A stretch of DNA of 64,000 nt from Streptomyces sp. WAC08241 (lineage in GTDB: Bacteria; Actinomycetota; Actinomycetes; Streptomycetales; Streptomycetaceae), in contig CP042279.1 of the NCBI GenBank assembly GCA_007858575.1, positions 2,480,001-2,544,000 of the forward strand, given 5' to 3'. Positions 9,690-20,867 of this stretch are shown piece after piece; position 1 is the stretch's first letter, and the number at the start of each line of letters is the position of its first letter. The notes below the pieces were generated by a model. The model saw only the letters and a program-made list of their open reading frames with translations. It searched no databases and was not told the origin of the DNA. A program made the position numbers and the translations under genes.

Positions 9690-11500
9690 ATGACGGTCCT
9701 GCCTGACGACGGGCTTTCCCTGGCGTCCGAATTCCCAGACGCGCCACATGAGCAGTGGCAAAACCTCGTGGCGGGCGTCCTGCGCAAATCGGGCAAGGAG
9801 GTCTCCGGCGCCGAAGCCGAGGACGCCCTGTCCACCCTGCTGGAGGACGGCCTCGACACGCGCCCGCTGTACACCGCGCGCGATGCCGCGCCCGACCCCG
9901 GCCTGCCTGGCTTCGCGCCCTTCGTGCGCGGCGGCCGGGCCGAGGGCAACACCACCGGCGGCTGGGACGTACGCCAGCGCCACCTGACCGCCGACAACGG
10001 CGCGGTCCTCTCCGACCTGGAGAACGGCGTCACCTCCCTCTGGCTGGGCGTCGGCGGCACGGCCATCCCGGTCGACGCCCTGGACCGGACCCTCGACGGC
10101 GTCTACCTCGACCTCGCGCCCGTCGTCCTCGACGCGGGCGACGAGACCGCGGCCGCCGCCGAGCGCCTCCTGCGCCTGTACGAGGAGCGGGCGTCGCCCC
10201 GGACGCGGCCCGGGGCAACCTGGGCGCGGACCCGCTGGGCCACGAGGCCCGCACGGGCCGGCAGGCGTACGACCTCGCGTCCGTCGCCGGTCTCGCGCGC
10301 CGCTGCGCCGACGGGTACCCGGGCCTGCGGGCCCTGACCGTGGACGCCCTGCCCTACCACGAGGCGGGCGGCTCGGCCGCGCAGGAGCTGGGCTGCTCCC
10401 TCGCGACCGGTGTGGCCTACCTGCGCGGGCTGACCGGGGCGGGCCTGAGCGTCACGGAGGCCCTCGGGCAGGTCGAGTTCCGCTACGCGGCCACCGCCGA
10501 CCAGTTCCTCACGATCGCCAAGCTCGCGCGGCGCGCCGGCTCTGGGCCCGGGTGGCTGAGGCCTCCGGCGCCCCGGAGGCGGGCGCGCAGCGCCAGCACG
10601 CGGTGACCTCGCCGGTGATGATGACCCGCCGCGACCCGTGGGTGAACATGCTGCGCACCACGATCGCCACGCTCGCCGCCGGGGTCGGCGGCGCCGAGAG
10701 CGTCACCGTGCTGCCCTTCGACGACGCGCTCGGCCTGCCGGACGCCTTCGCCCGCCGCATCGCCCGCAACACCTCCACCGTCCTCATCGAGGAGTTCCAC
10801 CTCGCCCGGGTCGTCGACCCGGCCGGCGGCTCCTGGTACGTGGAGCGGCTCACCGACGAACTGGCGCACGCCGCCTGGGAGTTCTTCCGCACGATCGAGC
10901 GGGAGGGCGGCCAGGAGGCCGCCCTGCGCTCCGGCTTCACCGGCGAGCGCCTGGCCGCGACCTGGGCCGCCCGGAGCAAGAAGCTCGCCACCCGCCGCGA
11001 ACCGATCACCGGCGTCAGCGAGTTCCCGCACCTCGCGGAGAAGCCCGTCGAGCGCGCCCCCGCGCCCGAGCCGCCCTCCGGCGGTCTGCCCCGCGTCCGG
11101 CGCGACGAGGCGTACGAGGCGCTGCGCGCCCGGTCCGACGCCCACCTCGCCGCGACCGGCGCCCGGCCCCGGTCTACCTGGCCGCGCTCGGCCCGGCGGC
11201 CGCGCACTCGGCCCGGTTGACGTTCGCCGCCAACCTCTTCCAGGCGGGCGGCATCGAGCCGGTCACCGGGGGCACGTTCGAGGAGAGCGGCGCCCGCGAG
11301 GCCTGCCTCTGCTCCAGCGACGCGCTGTACGAGGAGCGGGCGGAGGAGACCGCGGCCGGGCTGCGCGCGACGGGGGCGGAGCACGTCCTCTCGCCGGCCG
11401 CCCCGCGCGGTACTCCGGTGTCGACACGTACCTCTTCGCGGGCTGTGACGCCGTCGCCCTGCTCTCCACCGCCCTCGACCGCATGGGAGTGTCCCGATGA
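9690..11500 (+). CDS. mutA: Methylmalonyl-CoA mutase small subunit
   Basis: Small (alpha-type, non-catalytic) subunit of adenosylcobalamin-dependent methylmalonyl-CoA mutase, which interconverts succinyl-CoA and methylmalonyl-CoA. The reconstructed length is about 603 residues, normal for the family. Recognisable segments are the partial TIM barrel with [33 protein letters not shown] and [22 protein letters not shown], and a degenerate B12 domain ending [21 protein letters not shown]. The last codons overlap mutB in an ATGA. Breaks near 10190, 10540, 11167 and 11400 each rejoin by adding one base; at 10189-10191 a run of three G should be four. It supplies methylmalonyl-CoA for polyketides and propionate metabolism. 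Confidence 0.93.
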
Positions 11501-13667
11501 CCGTCCCCGACTTCTCCGGGATCGAACTCGGGTCGCCTGCTGCCGCCGGCGGCCCCGACGAGTGGCGCACGGCCGTCAAGAAGGCGACCGGCGGCGACGA
11601 CCTGCTCTGGGAGACCCCGGAGGGCATCGGCGTCAAGCCGCTCTACACCGGGCAGGACCTGGAGGGCCTCGACTTCCTGGACACCCGTCCGGGCATGGCG
11701 CCGTACCTGCGCGGCCCGTACCCGACGATGTACGTCAACCAGCCCTGGACGATCCGCCAGTACGCGGGCTTCTCCACAGCCGAGGAGTCCAACGCCTTCT
11801 ACCGGCGCAACCTGGCGGCCGGACAGAAGGGCCTGTCGGTCGCCTTCGACCTGCCGACCCACCGCGGCTACGACAGCGACCACCCGCGCGTCACCGGCGA
11901 CGTCGGCATGGCGGGCGTCGCCATCGACTCGATCTACGACATGCGCCAGTTGTTCGACGGCATCCCGCTGGACAGGATGACGGTGTCGATGACGATGAAC
12001 GGCGCCGTCCTGCCGGTCCTCGCGCTCTACATCGTGGCCGCCGAGGAACAGGGCGTACCGCCCGAGAAGCTGGCCGGGACCATCCAGAACGACATCCTCA
12101 AGGAGTTCATGGTCCGCAACACCTACATCTACCCGCCCGGCCCTTCGATGCGGATCATCTCCGACATCTTCGCGTACACCTCGCAGCGGATGCCGCGCTA
12201 CAACTCGATCTCCATCTCGGGCTACCACATCCAGGAGGCGGGCGCGACGGCCGACCTGGAGCTGGCGTACACGCTCGCGGACGGCGTCGAGTACATCCGC
12301 GCGGGCCGCGAGGCCGGGCTCGACGTGGACGCGTTCGCCCCGCGCCTGTCGTTCTTCTGGGCGATCGGCATGAACTTCTTCATGGAGGTCGCCAAGCTGC
12401 GCGCGGCCCGCCTCCTGTGGGCCAAGCTGGTCAGGCAGTTCGACCCGAAGAACACCAAGTCCCTCTCCCTGCGCACGCATTCGCAGACCTCGGGCTGGTC
12501 GCTGACCGCGCAGGACGTGTTCAACAACGTCACCCGCACCTGCGTGGAGGCGATGGCGGCGACCCAGGGCCACACCCAGTCGCTGCACACCAACGCGCTC
12601 GACGAGGCGCTCGCCCTGCCGACCGACTTCTCGGCGCGCATCGCCCGCAACACCCAGCTCCTCCTCCAGCAGGAGTCGGGCACCTGCCGGACCATCGACC
12701 CGTGGGGCGGCAGCGCGTACGTCGAGCGGCTGACCTACGACCTCGCGCGCCGCGCCTGGCAGCACATCCAGGAGGTCGAGGGGCCGGCGGCATGGCGAAG
12801 GCCATCGACGCGGGCATCCCCAAGCTGCGCGTGGAGGAGGCCGCGGCCCGCACCCAGGCCCGGATCGACTCCGGCCGGCAGCCGGTGATCGGCGTCAACA
12901 AGTACCGGGTGGAGACCGACGAGCAGATCGACGTGCTCAAGGTCGACAACTCCTCCGTGCGCGCCCAGCAGATCGCCAAGCTGCGCCGACTGCGCGAGGA
13001 GCGCGACGAGACTGCCTGCCGGGACGCGCTCGACGCGCTCACCCGCGCGGCGGGCGGCGAGGGCAACCTCCTCGAACTGGCCGTGAACGCGGCCCGCGCG
13101 AAGGCCACCGTCGGCGAGATCTCGGACGCCCTGGAGAAGGTGTACGGGCGCCACGCCGGCCAGATCCGTACCATTTCCGGTGTGTACCGCAACGAAGCCG
13201 GCGAGTCCCCTCCGTGGAGCGCACCCGGACCCTGGTCGACGCCTTCGGCGAGGCCGAGGGACGGCGTCCGCGCATCCTGGTCGCCAAGATGGGCCAGGAC
13301 GGCCACGACCGCGGCCAGAAGGTGATCGCCACGGCCTTCGCCGACCTGGGCTTCGACGTGGACGTCGGCCCGCTGTTCCAGACCCCGGCCGAGGTCGCCC
13401 GCCAGGCCGTCGAGGCGGACGTGCACATCGTCGGGGTCTCCTCGCTGGCCGCGGGTCACCTGACCCTCGTGCCGGCGCTCCGGAGGAGCTGGCGGCGGAG
13501 GGCCGCGAGGACATCATGATCGTGGTCGGCGGGGTGATTCCCCGCAGGACGTGGCGACGCTCCTGGAGATGGGCGCGGCGGCGGTCTTCCCGCCCGGCAC
13601 CGTCATCCCGGACGCGGCCCACGACCTGGTGACGCGCCTCGCCGCCGGACTCGGGCACGACCTGTGA
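11497..13667 (+). CDS. mutB: Methylmalonyl-CoA mutase large (catalytic) subunit
   Basis: Catalytic subunit of about 723 residues. The TIM-barrel half holds the substrate channel ([23 protein letters not shown], read in two parts) and [12 protein letters not shown]. The C-terminal domain carries the cobalamin motif DGHDRG (DxHxxG), whose His is the lower axial ligand, followed by [10 protein letters not shown] and VVGGVIP. It overlaps mutA by 4 nt, and GTG of the next gene overlaps its stop. Four frame breaks (G run at 12780, C run at 13207, G near 13484, C run at 13540) are all cured by lengthening a homopolymer by one base, giving the family-typical sequence on both sides. Confidence 0.95.
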
Positions 13668-14642
13668 TCGGACTCGACACGTACGTGAAGGGGTGCTCGA
13701 CGGAAGCGCGCGCTGATCGCCCGGGCGATCACCCTCGTCGAGTCCACCCGGCCCCAGCACCGGGCCCTCGCCCAGGAGCTGCTCACCGAGCTGCTGCCGC
13801 ACAGCGGCCGGGCGGTGCGGATCGGGATCAGCGGGGTGCCCGGGGTCGGCAAGTCGACCTTCATCGACGCGTTCGGGACGATGCTGACCGGGCTCGGCCA
13901 CCGGGTGGCGGTCCTCGCCGTCGACCCGTCGTCGAGCCGTACGGGCGGCTCCATCCTCGGCGACAAGACGCGGATGGAGCGGCTCGCCGTCGACCCGGCG
14001 GCCTTCGTCCGCTCCCTCCCCCACCGCCGGCACGCTCGGCGGGGTCGCGAAGGCGACCCGGGAGTCGATCGTCGTCATGGAGGCGGCGGGGTACGACGTG
14101 GTCCTGGTGGAGACGGTGGGCGTCGGGCAGTCGGAGACGGCCGTCGCCAACATGGTCGACTCCTTCCTGCTGCTCACCCTGGCCCGCACCGGCGACCAGC
14201 TCCAGGGCATCAAGAAGGGCGTCCTGGAGCTGGCCGACGTGGTCGCCGTCAACAAGGCGGACGGCCCGCACGAGCGCGACGCGCGGGCCGCCGCGCGCGA
14301 ACTGGCGGGCGCGCTGCGGCTGATGCACGGCGCCGACGCGTTCTGGACGCCGCCGGTGCTCAGTTGCAGCGCCCGGGAGTCCTCGGGCCTCGACGACGTG
14401 TGGGGACGCCTGAGCGGCACCGCGCGCTGCTCGACTCGACCGGCCGCCTCACCGCCAAGCGCCAGGACCAGCAGGTCGACTGGACCTGGACCATGGTCCG
14501 CGAGGAGCTCCTCGACCGGCTGCGCACGAACCCGGCGGTCCAGGAACTCGCACCGCTCCTGGAGCGCCGGGTCAGGGACGGCGAGCTGACGGCGACGCTG
14601 GCCGCCGAGCGCGTCCTGAAGGCGTTCGGGGACTCCGCCTAG
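13664..14642 (+). CDS. meaB: MeaB-type G3E GTPase chaperone of methylmalonyl-CoA mutase
   Basis: GTPase that protects and gates cofactor loading of MutAB (ArgK/MeaB family). Start GTG 13664 overlaps the mutB stop (GTGA). Walker A is GVPGVGKST, followed by [23 protein letters not shown], the switch-region [10 protein letters not shown], and the guanine motif NKAD. The length of about 325 residues is usual. Two breaks at the very start (runs of G at 13690 and 13702) and one near 14025 restore [16 protein letters not shown] and the conserved [14 protein letters not shown]. The three-gene order mutA-mutB-meaB is the standard actinobacterial operon. Confidence 0.93.
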
Positions 14643-14666
14643 GGCCTGTCCGGCGGGAACGACCGA

Positions 14667-14714
14667 CGCCGGGGGTGACGGGACCGTAGGAGGTCGGTCC
14701 CGTCGCCCCCGGCG
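14667..14714. terminator. Bidirectional terminator between meaB and the terpene methyltransferase
   Basis: 19-bp arms (14667-14685 and 14696-14714), starting CGCCGGGGG, pair with a single G-T wobble around a 10-nt loop. The hairpin sits exactly between two convergent genes. Confidence 0.75.
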
Positions 14715-14737
14715 CGTTCCCGGTGGCGCGGCCCCGG

Positions 14738-15612
14738 TCAGACCCGGTCGGCCGCGATCAGGACGTACTGGAAGGAGCCGTCCTTGTACGACTCGATGAA
14801 CGCCTCCTCGATGCCGGTGACCAGCGACGACGTGGCCCGCAGCTCCCAGTAGGGCAGGGTCGCCGGGGTCAGGTCGACGACGGCCTGCGGGACGAGCCGG
14901 TTGTCGGCCATCGCCCGCAGGTACTCCCGGCGGGAGTGGATGTTGCACTCGAAGTGCGCGTTGATCTGCGAGACCCACTTCGACGGCTGGCCGTACTTCG
15001 GGTTCCAGCAGCCGGTGATGGTGACGTACCGGCCGCCGGTCTTCAGGAACCGGGCGTGCTCGGCGAAGAGGTCGTCCAGGTCGACGTACATGCTCGACTC
15101 GTTGTTCCAGGAGGCGGCAATACTGCCCTTCTCGAACGGGGTGTCGAGCATGTTGCAGACGCGGGCGCGGACGTGGTCCTCGATGCCCAGCTCCTTCGCG
15201 CGCCGGTTGCCGAACTCGGCCTGCGCGGAGGAGAGGGTGACGCCCTCGACCCGGCAGCCGAAGCGCTGGTGGGCCATGACGCTCGACCCGCCCCGGCCGC
15301 AGCCGGCGTCGACGAGGGTGTCCTCGCGGCCGATGTCCCCGAGGTGGTCGAGGAGGACGTCGGTCTGCGCCGACTCCAGGCGGTGCAGCTCGGCGACGAG
15401 CCTCTTCTCGTACGCGGCGTCCTCCGGATCCCCGAGGGCGGCGCGGTCGACGTCGCCGACGCCGTAGTGGTGGTGGTAGAGCCCGTCGACGTCGCCGAGG
15501 CGCAGGTTCACGGGCCGGGCCTCGGCGTTCCAGTAGCGCGCGATGTCGCCCTGGTAGGGGGTCGCGGGCCGGGGACGAACGCGGCGGCGGTGGTCGTGTC
15601 GGTGCTGGTCAC
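14738..15612 (-). CDS. gppmt: Geranyl diphosphate 2-C-methyltransferase
   Basis: SAM-dependent enzyme that methylates C2 of geranyl diphosphate to 2-methyl-GPP, the first step to 2-methylisoborneol. The likely start is GTG 15612 (VTSTDTTT...). The SAM motif I is VDAGCGRGGSSVMAHQRFG, followed by VEGVTLSSAQAEFGN, the pattern of the cyclopropane-synthase-like class. About 290 residues, normal. It is the last gene of a three-gene minus-strand operon behind the cyclase and the encapsulin. One frameshift near 15575 separates the first residues. The order and identity match the conserved Streptomyces 2-MIB locus, which makes the assignment firm. Confidence 0.93.
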
Positions 15613-15627
15613 TGAGGTTTCCGTTTC

Positions 15628-16893
15628 TTACCAGAAGTCGGGCAGGCTGTAGCGGTAGGTGTTGGTCCGGTGCCAGTGGTGGTTGCCGTCGACCCACACG
15701 GCCACGCCCCGCAGGAAGCGCAGCACGCTCGGGACGGGGCAGGCGGCGGCCAGGGCGGCGGCCTCGGCCTCGAAGTCGCGCATGAGGTCGTTGTGGACCT
15801 CGACCGCCTTCAGGTAGGCGTCCTTCTCGGAGAGCGACTCGCGCTCGGCGAGCACCACGGGCAGGTTCAGGTGGCGGCCTGGACTGTCGAGTTCCTTGGT
15901 GTACGAGTACAGGTCGTTGACGATGGTGCTGGCGTTGCCGGCGAGGGCGAGGACCCGCTGCATGTCCGGCCGGGCGTGCAGGTCGGCGGGGAGTTCGTAG
16001 CCGCCGACGGTGTCGGTGATGGTGGGACAGGGGCGGAAGTTGTTGAACTGCCGCATCGCGAGGTACTCCCACACCTCCGGCAGGTGGTCGGTCTCGGCCC
16101 AGGCGGCCTCGGCGAGGTAGCCCAGGTGCAGCCGGGCCATGTCGTGCCGGTACCGGTCGGCCTGGGAGGGGTGGCCTGCCGGACGAAGTACTCCATCGCG
16201 GAGCGGTACGCGCGCCGGGGGCGTCCGCGTGGAGCGAGTCCGCCCACTGTGCCTGGTAGGCCGACGTGGTGTGCAGCGGGTCGAGGGCGGTGTGGGCGAG
16301 GAGGAGGCGGCCGCCGAGGCCGACGGGGAACCGCCGTGGTCCTCGCAGTAGCAGTCGTCGACCGCGTTCTCGGCGACCATGAGGCGGGTGGCGACCATCA
16401 GGTGGTCGACGGTCGGGGCGTCGGGGTGGCAGGCGACCATGTAGCGGCCGACCAGGAAGCCGTCGAACTCCCCCTCCCAGTCGTCGGGGAAGAGGTCGAC
16501 CTCGTCGACCGCCCACTCCTTGACGCGGCGGCTGACCTCCGCCACGCGCGCGGGGTCGGGCTCCGGCACCGGGTGGAAGTAGAGGCCGGGGATCGGACGG
16601 CCTTCCGCCGGGTCCGCCGACACCGCCGGCCCTTCCGACGCGGGGGCTCCGCGCGCGGGACCAGAGAGGCCCGCCGTGCCCAGACCGCTGGGACCGCGCA
16701 GGATCCGTTCGAGGGCGGGCCGGAGCGGGGCTTCGGGGACGGCGGAAGCGGCGGGGACGGTGGGGGCGGCGGAAGCGGTGGGGACGGCGGGGGCAGGGGC
16801 GCGGTGGGAGCGGTGGGAGCGGTGGGCAGGGTGAGCGCGTGGGACGCGGCCGTGGGCAGGCTCGACCGCAGGGGGAGGCCCGGGCTCGGGCAT
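15628..16893 (-). CDS. 2-Methylisoborneol synthase, encapsulin cargo
   Basis: Class I terpene cyclase converting 2-methyl-GPP to the earthy odorant 2-methylisoborneol. The catalytic domain shows the acidic metal motif DDCYCED and the second motif NDLYSYTKE (NDxxSxxxE). The first 90 or so residues are a low-complexity Pro/Ala/Ser/His region, the place where family 2 encapsulin cargo-loading sequences sit in this enzyme. ATG 16893 follows the encapsulin stop by 105 bp, and the methyltransferase starts 15 nt after its stop. Frame breaks lie near 16330, 16222 and 16175. The C-terminus (YRYSLPDFW) is intact. Confidence 0.94.
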   Translation of the reverse strand: MPEPGPPPAVEPAHGRVPRAHPAHRSHRSHRAPAPAVPTASAAPTVPAASAVPEAPLRPALERILRGPSGLGTAGLSGPARGAPASEGPAVSADPAEGRPIPGLYFHPVPEPDPARVAEVSRRVKEWAVDEVDLFPDDWEGEFDGFLVGRYMVACHPDAPTVDHLMVATRLMVAENAVDDCYCEDHGGSPSASAAASSSPTPPSTRCTPRRPTRHSGRTRSTRTPPARVPLRDGVLRPAGHPSQADRYRHDMARLHLGYLAEAAWAETDHLPEVWEYLAMRQFNNFRPCPTITDTVGGYELPADLHARPDMQRVLALAGNASTIVNDLYSYTKELDSPGRHLNLPVVLAERESLSEKDAYLKAVEVHNDLMRDFEAEAAALAAACPVPSVLRFLRGVAVWVDGNHHWHRTNTYRYSLPDFW

Positions 16894-16998
16894 CCGTGAC
16901 TCCTTGGAGGGTGGGCGGGCCGCCCGGTTCCGGGCGTGCTCGCCCGGCCCGGGGCTCCGGGCGGTGCTGAACGGGCGGGTGCGCGGGGCGCCGGGGCC

Positions 16999-18404
16999 TC
17001 AGCGCCTGCGGGCGATCTCCACGTTCTCCAGGACACCGAGCGCGTTGGGCACCAGGACGGCGGCGGAGTAGTAGGTGGTGACCAGGTAGGAGATGATCGA
17101 CTTCTCGTCGATGCCCATGAAGCGGACCGAGAGGCCCGGTTCGTACTCCTCCGCCAGGCCGGTCTGCCACAGGCCGATGACGCCCTGGTCGTCCTCGCCG
17201 GTGCGCAGGGCGAGGATCGAGCTGGTGTTCTCCGCGGTGACGGGGATCTTGTCGCAGGGCAGGATCGGGACCCCGCGCCAGGACCGGACGCGCCGGCCGT
17301 GGAGGTCGACATGGTCGGGGTGGATGCCGCGGGCGTTGAGCTCGCGCCCGATCGCCGCGATCGTGCGGGGTGGGCGAGGAAGAACCTGGTGCCCCGGCGG
17401 CGGGTGAGCAGCTCGTCGAGGTCGTCCGGGGTGGGCGGGCCGGAGTGCGGCTGGATCCGCTGCTTGAAGTCGGCGTTGTGGAGGAGGCCGAACTCCCGGT
17501 TGTTGATCAGCTCGTGCTCCTGGCGCTCGCGCAGCGCCTCGACGGTCAGCCTGAGCTGTTCCTCGGTCTGGTTCATCGGGCCGTTGTAGAGGTCGGCGAC
17601 GCGGGTGTGGACCTTGAGGACGGTCTGGGCGACGGAGAGTTCGTACTCGCGCGGCGCGAGCTCGTAGTCGACGAAGGCGCCCGGCAGCGCGACCTCGCCG
17701 GTGTGGCCGGACGACATCGGGATCGCGGCCTCGCCGTACTTGTTCTTCGGTAGGTGGGCCCGGGAGCCGAGCTCCCGGACGTGGGCCTGAGGCCGGGCGC
17801 CGAGGCCAGGACGGCGGCGAAGTCGGCGTGGGAGAGGGTGAGCAGGGTGCCGGCGGTCTCGGCGGTGGCGGTGCCGCCCCAGCGCGCGTCGGCGTCGAGG
17901 AGGGCGCCCTCGCCGAAGTGGTCGCCGTCGGCGAGGACGGCGACGGTGTCCTCGCCGCCGTACTTGCCCGGACAGGTCTGGCCGATCCGGCCGTGGGCGA
18001 TCAGGTGGATGCCCTCGGCGGGCTCGCCGTGCCGGACCAGCACCTCACCGGCGCGGAAGTCGCGCTGGACGCACCGGGCGGCGAGCGCGGTCAGCACCCG
18101 CTCGTCGTCGAAGCCGCGCAGGAGGGCCAGTTCGCCGAGTTCGCGCGGGATGACCCGGACCCGGGCGCCGTCCTGGACGAACTCGACGCGCCCGTCGCCG
18201 ACGGTGTGGCTGAGCCGGCGGTTCACCCGGTAGGCGCCGCCCCCGGTCTCCACCCAGGGGAGCATCCGCAGCAGCCAGCGGGAGGTGATCTCCTGCGTCT
18301 GCGGGGCGGACTTGGCCGTGGGCGAGCCCGCGGGCGGCCGCGGTGCTCAGACTGGACTGCCTGGGCGGCGCGAGCCGCGCTTCCGGGCGGTCGTCAACGG
18401 TCAT
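16999..18404 (-). CDS. Family 2B encapsulin shell protein with cyclic-nucleotide-binding domain
   Basis: Shell protein of a protein nanocompartment (EshA-like). After the N-terminal arm ([20 protein letters not shown]) comes a cNMP-binding insertion, roughly residues 100-210, with [15 protein letters not shown] in the phosphate-binding-cassette position. The HK97-like shell follows: [52 protein letters not shown] and [21 protein letters not shown]. Start ATG 18404. Breaks near 18330, 17790 and 17370. As first gene of the operon it presumably encloses the downstream 2-MIB synthase; ligand control by cAMP or c-di-GMP is possible, but the bound nucleotide cannot be read off. Confidence 0.92.
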
Positions 18405-18650
18405 CGGGCGGGCTCTCTTCACGAAGGCGGTGGTCGGCGCCCGGGCGCGTCCCACCGCCGCAAGGAGAAACGGGGTGCGGGGATCCGGCGGTTCGCCCGG
18501 ATCCCGGGGAACAGTAACGGCCGACGCACCCGGCCCACCCCATGGGAACGGGGCCTTTACCTCCATGCAGTGATCTTGATCCGAACAGGGTTTACCCGCC
18601 CGAACATAGGCTTTCGAGCCATCCGTTCGCGTGTCGGCCAGCGTCCGGGG

Positions 18651-18992
18651 TCAGCGCCCCAACTGGGCGTCCAGCCACTGGAGGACCTCGGGGGTCACCG
18701 GGTCGGTGATGTCGGCGAACTCCTCGTGCTTCTTCAGGAACTTCGCCACGTACGGGCAGACGGGGACGATGCGCAGGCCGGAGGCGCGCACGTCGGCGAG
18801 GGCCCGCTCGACGAGGATCGCGGCCAGTCCCTGGCCCGCGTAGGCGTCGTCGACCTCGGTGTGGAAGAAGACCCGCCGGTCGTCGCGGTCGCGATAGGCC
18901 GTCAGACCGGCGCGCTCGCCGTCGACGAGGATCTCGTAGCGGTGCCGGACGTCCACGCGGCGCACGTCGGGGGCGGGGGCCTGCTGGGTCAT
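18651..18992 (-). CDS. Small GNAT-like acetyltransferase (YjdJ/NATD1 family)
   Basis: An intact 113-residue protein with the YjdJ/NATD1 arrangement: RYEILVDGERAGLTAYRD, FFHTEVDDAYAGQGLAAILVERAL (motif A with GQGLA for CoA) and VPVCPYVAKFLKKHEEFADI. Substrates of the family are unknown. It stands alone between the encapsulin promoter region and a MarR gene, all on the minus strand. Confidence 0.85.
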   Translation of the reverse strand: MTQQAPAPDVRRVDVRHRYEILVDGERAGLTAYRDRDDRRVFFHTEVDDAYAGQGLAAILVERALADVRASGLRIVPVCPYVAKFLKKHEEFADITDPVTPEVLQWLDAQLGR

Positions 18993-19039
18993 GGGGGTGC
19001 CTTTCGGATGGCGGAGGGAGGGAGCGGGGTGCCTGGGCG

Positions 19040-19494
19040 TCAGCGGTACGTGCCGAGGGCGTCGTTCATGTGGGTGAGGACGCGGAGGGCGGCGCGCAGG
19101 TCGTCGGGGTCGAGGAGCGGCAGCACCCCTCGCGCTCCCGGTCGAACGCCGCGTCGCCGCGCCGCACCAGGCCGGTGCCGGCCGGGGTGAGGCGGACGGC
19201 GTTCTCGCGGCGGCTGTGCGGGGCCGGCCGGACCTCCACGAGGCCCGCGGAGACCGCGTGGTCGATCTGGCGGCTGACGGTGCCCTTGGTCAGGCCGAGC
19301 CGGTCGGCGACCTGCTGTTGGTTGAGCGTCCCGGGGTGGGCGTCGATGACGGAGAGGACCAGGAACTGCGCCAGGGAGATGCCCAACTCCCGCTGGAACA
19401 GCGCCTCTCCGTTGCGGTCCATCAGTCCCGCGACCCGGCGGGTGAGGTACCAGAGCGTGGCCAGGTCGTCGGGCAGCGGCGGCTGGTTGTCCAT
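19040..19494 (-). CDS. MarR-family transcriptional regulator
   Basis: About 150 residues. The winged helix is visible as FLVLSVIDAHPGTLNQQQVADRLGLTKGTVSRQIDHAV (helix-turn-helix) and VRPAPHSRRENAVRLTP (wing with the usual D/S-R-R). One break near 19128 shifts the last 30 residues, which read EGVLPLLDPDDLRAALRVL in the restored frame. It is divergent from a flavodoxin-fold oxidoreductase with repeats between them, so it probably represses itself and that gene in response to a phenolic or quinone ligand. Confidence 0.88.
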
Positions 19495-19524
19495 GGGGTC
19501 AGGGTAGCCCAGGCGTTTGACAGA

Positions 19525-19561
19525 CAACCGTTTCGACTGCAACCGTTGCCTCAGAAACGGT
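19525..19561. promoter_or_regulatory. Candidate MarR operator
   Basis: Between the divergent genes CAACCGTT occurs twice (19525-19532 and 19540-19547), and ACCGTTTC (19527-19534) is mirrored by GAAACGGT (19554-19561). Repeated and inverted half sites in a divergent promoter are typical of MarR binding. Confidence 0.55.
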
Positions 19562-19583
19562 CCTTCGTCCTCCGGGAGTCCCC

Positions 19584-20282
19584 GTGCGCGTCCTGCTGGT
19601 CCTCGACCACCCCTACACCCTCGCCTCGGCCGAGAACGTGCCGCACCGGCGCAGCTTCACCGCCGCCGTCGCGGCCGCCGCCGTGCGCGGCGCCACCGCG
19701 GCCGGACACGAGGTGGACGTCATCGACCTGGCCGCCGACGGGTTCTCGCCCGTCATGACCCGGGAGGACCTCGTCGCCTGGCGCCGGGGCGCCGTGGTCG
19801 ATCCCCTGGTGGGCGACTACCAGCGGCGGCTGCTGGCCGCCGACCACCTGGTGTTCGCCTTCCCGGTGTGGTGGGAGGCGATGCCGGCGGCCACCAAGGG
19901 CTTCCTCGACCGGGTGCTCACCAAGGGCGTGGTGTTCGCCGAACGGCCCGGCGCCCGGGGCAATCCGTTCCGCAACCTGATGCCGCGCCTCGGCGGGGTC
20001 ACCGTCCTGTCCGTCATGACCACCCCGGACAAGGCCTACCGCTGGTGGTACCGCGACCCGCTGACCAAGATCCTCTTCAAGGGCACCTTCGGCAAGATCG
20101 GCGTCGGGAACCTGCGGTGGGTCAACTTCGACCGCGTCGCCGGGAGGACCCCGGAGCAGCGCCGGCGGCTGCTCGACGCCACCGAGAGGCGGTTCGCCGC
20201 CCTCGCCCCGGGCCGGGGAGGAGCCCCCGCCCGCAAGGGTCCGCTCGCCCGCAAGGGCCCGCTCACCCGCAGCGGTACGTGA
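19584..20282 (+). CDS. NAD(P)H-dependent quinone oxidoreductase, flavodoxin fold
   Basis: A 232-residue protein starting at GTG 19584 (MRVLLVLDHPYTLASAEN). HLVFAFPVWWEAMPAATKGFLDRVLTKG is the FMN/quinone-pocket signature of the NQO1/MdaB/KefF flavodoxin-fold family. It would carry out two-electron reduction of quinones or nitro compounds in the cytosol. The C-terminus carries a short Arg-Lys-Gly repeat (PARKGPLARKGPLTRS) encoded by a DNA repeat. It is divergent from the MarR gene and probably under its control. Its last 20 nt overlap the convergent gene. Confidence 0.85.
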   Translation: MRVLLVLDHPYTLASAENVPHRRSFTAAVAAAAVRGATAAGHEVDVIDLAADGFSPVMTREDLVAWRRGAVVDPLVGDYQRRLLAADHLVFAFPVWWEAMPAATKGFLDRVLTKGVVFAERPGARGNPFRNLMPRLGGVTVLSVMTTPDKAYRWWYRDPLTKILFKGTFGKIGVGNLRWVNFDRVAGRTPEQRRRLLDATERRFAALAPGRGGAPARKGPLARKGPLTRSGT

Positions 20283-20867
20283 AGGTCCCCTCGGCCGCGC
20301 GGGCGGCGGGCGACGTGATCACTAGGCGCGCCACGGCCCGGTGGGTGCCGGGTCCGCGGAAGGTCCACAGGAGGTGGAGCCGGGCCTCCTTCTGCCCCCG
20401 GGCCAGGGTCTCGCGCAGGGGCGCGGACCGGGACCCGTCGCTGCGTTCCCAGTGGTACGTCAGGGTGCCGGGCCGGCCGTCGGTGCGCACGACGCCCACG
20501 ACGTCCGCCGTGCCGTCGCAGCCCAGCGGGTTCCCGGGGCGGTGACGGCGACGTCCCGCACCGCCGCCCGGGGGCCGTACTCCCGCCAGGCGAGGCAGAG
20601 CAGGACGGCGGCCAGGACCAGCGCGGCGGGCGCGTAACGGCGGAGCCGCCGGGGGCGGGCCGGGCGCGGCGGCGGGGCGCCGGGCAGGGTGCCGTGCCAG
20701 ATCTCGACCGCCGTGGGGCTGTTCCCGGCGCGGCGGGCGGCGGCCGCGGTCACCCCCGGCCCGAAGCGTAGGACCTCGCCCTCCCGCCGGTCGGGCACCG
20801 GTTCCGGCGCCGGCCCCTGGAACCAGTGGCTGCCGAGTTCGGTGGCGCTGTAGTCGTCGTCGTTCAC
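20263..20867 (-). CDS. Membrane protein with an extracellular beta domain, coupled to the kinase gene
   Basis: About 200 residues; not a named family that I recognise. GTG 20867 overlaps the kinase stop (GTGA). An N-terminal cytosolic part (VNDDDYSATELGSHWFQ) is followed by an Arg-rich stretch, one membrane helix (YAPAALVLAAVLLCLAWREYG) and an outside domain with GTLTYHWERSDGS, WTFRGPGTHRAVARL and a final TFTYRCG. The outside domain resembles the C-terminal domain of the upstream kinase (LLVEWFTGDE, HAFRGSGCYWGAR, VFVRRC). One frameshift near 20535 was bridged. Probably it partners the kinase in sensing something outside the cell; this is inference. Confidence 0.65.

Noticed and set aside
10638..13325. 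Long Arg/Pro-rich frame across mutA and mutB
   Set aside because: It is an alternative frame of the mutase genes, entered through the missing bases.
16999..18404. CRP/FNR-type transcription factor, because of the cyclic-nucleotide domain
   Set aside because: There is no DNA-binding helix-turn-helix. The C-terminal part is the encapsulin shell fold.
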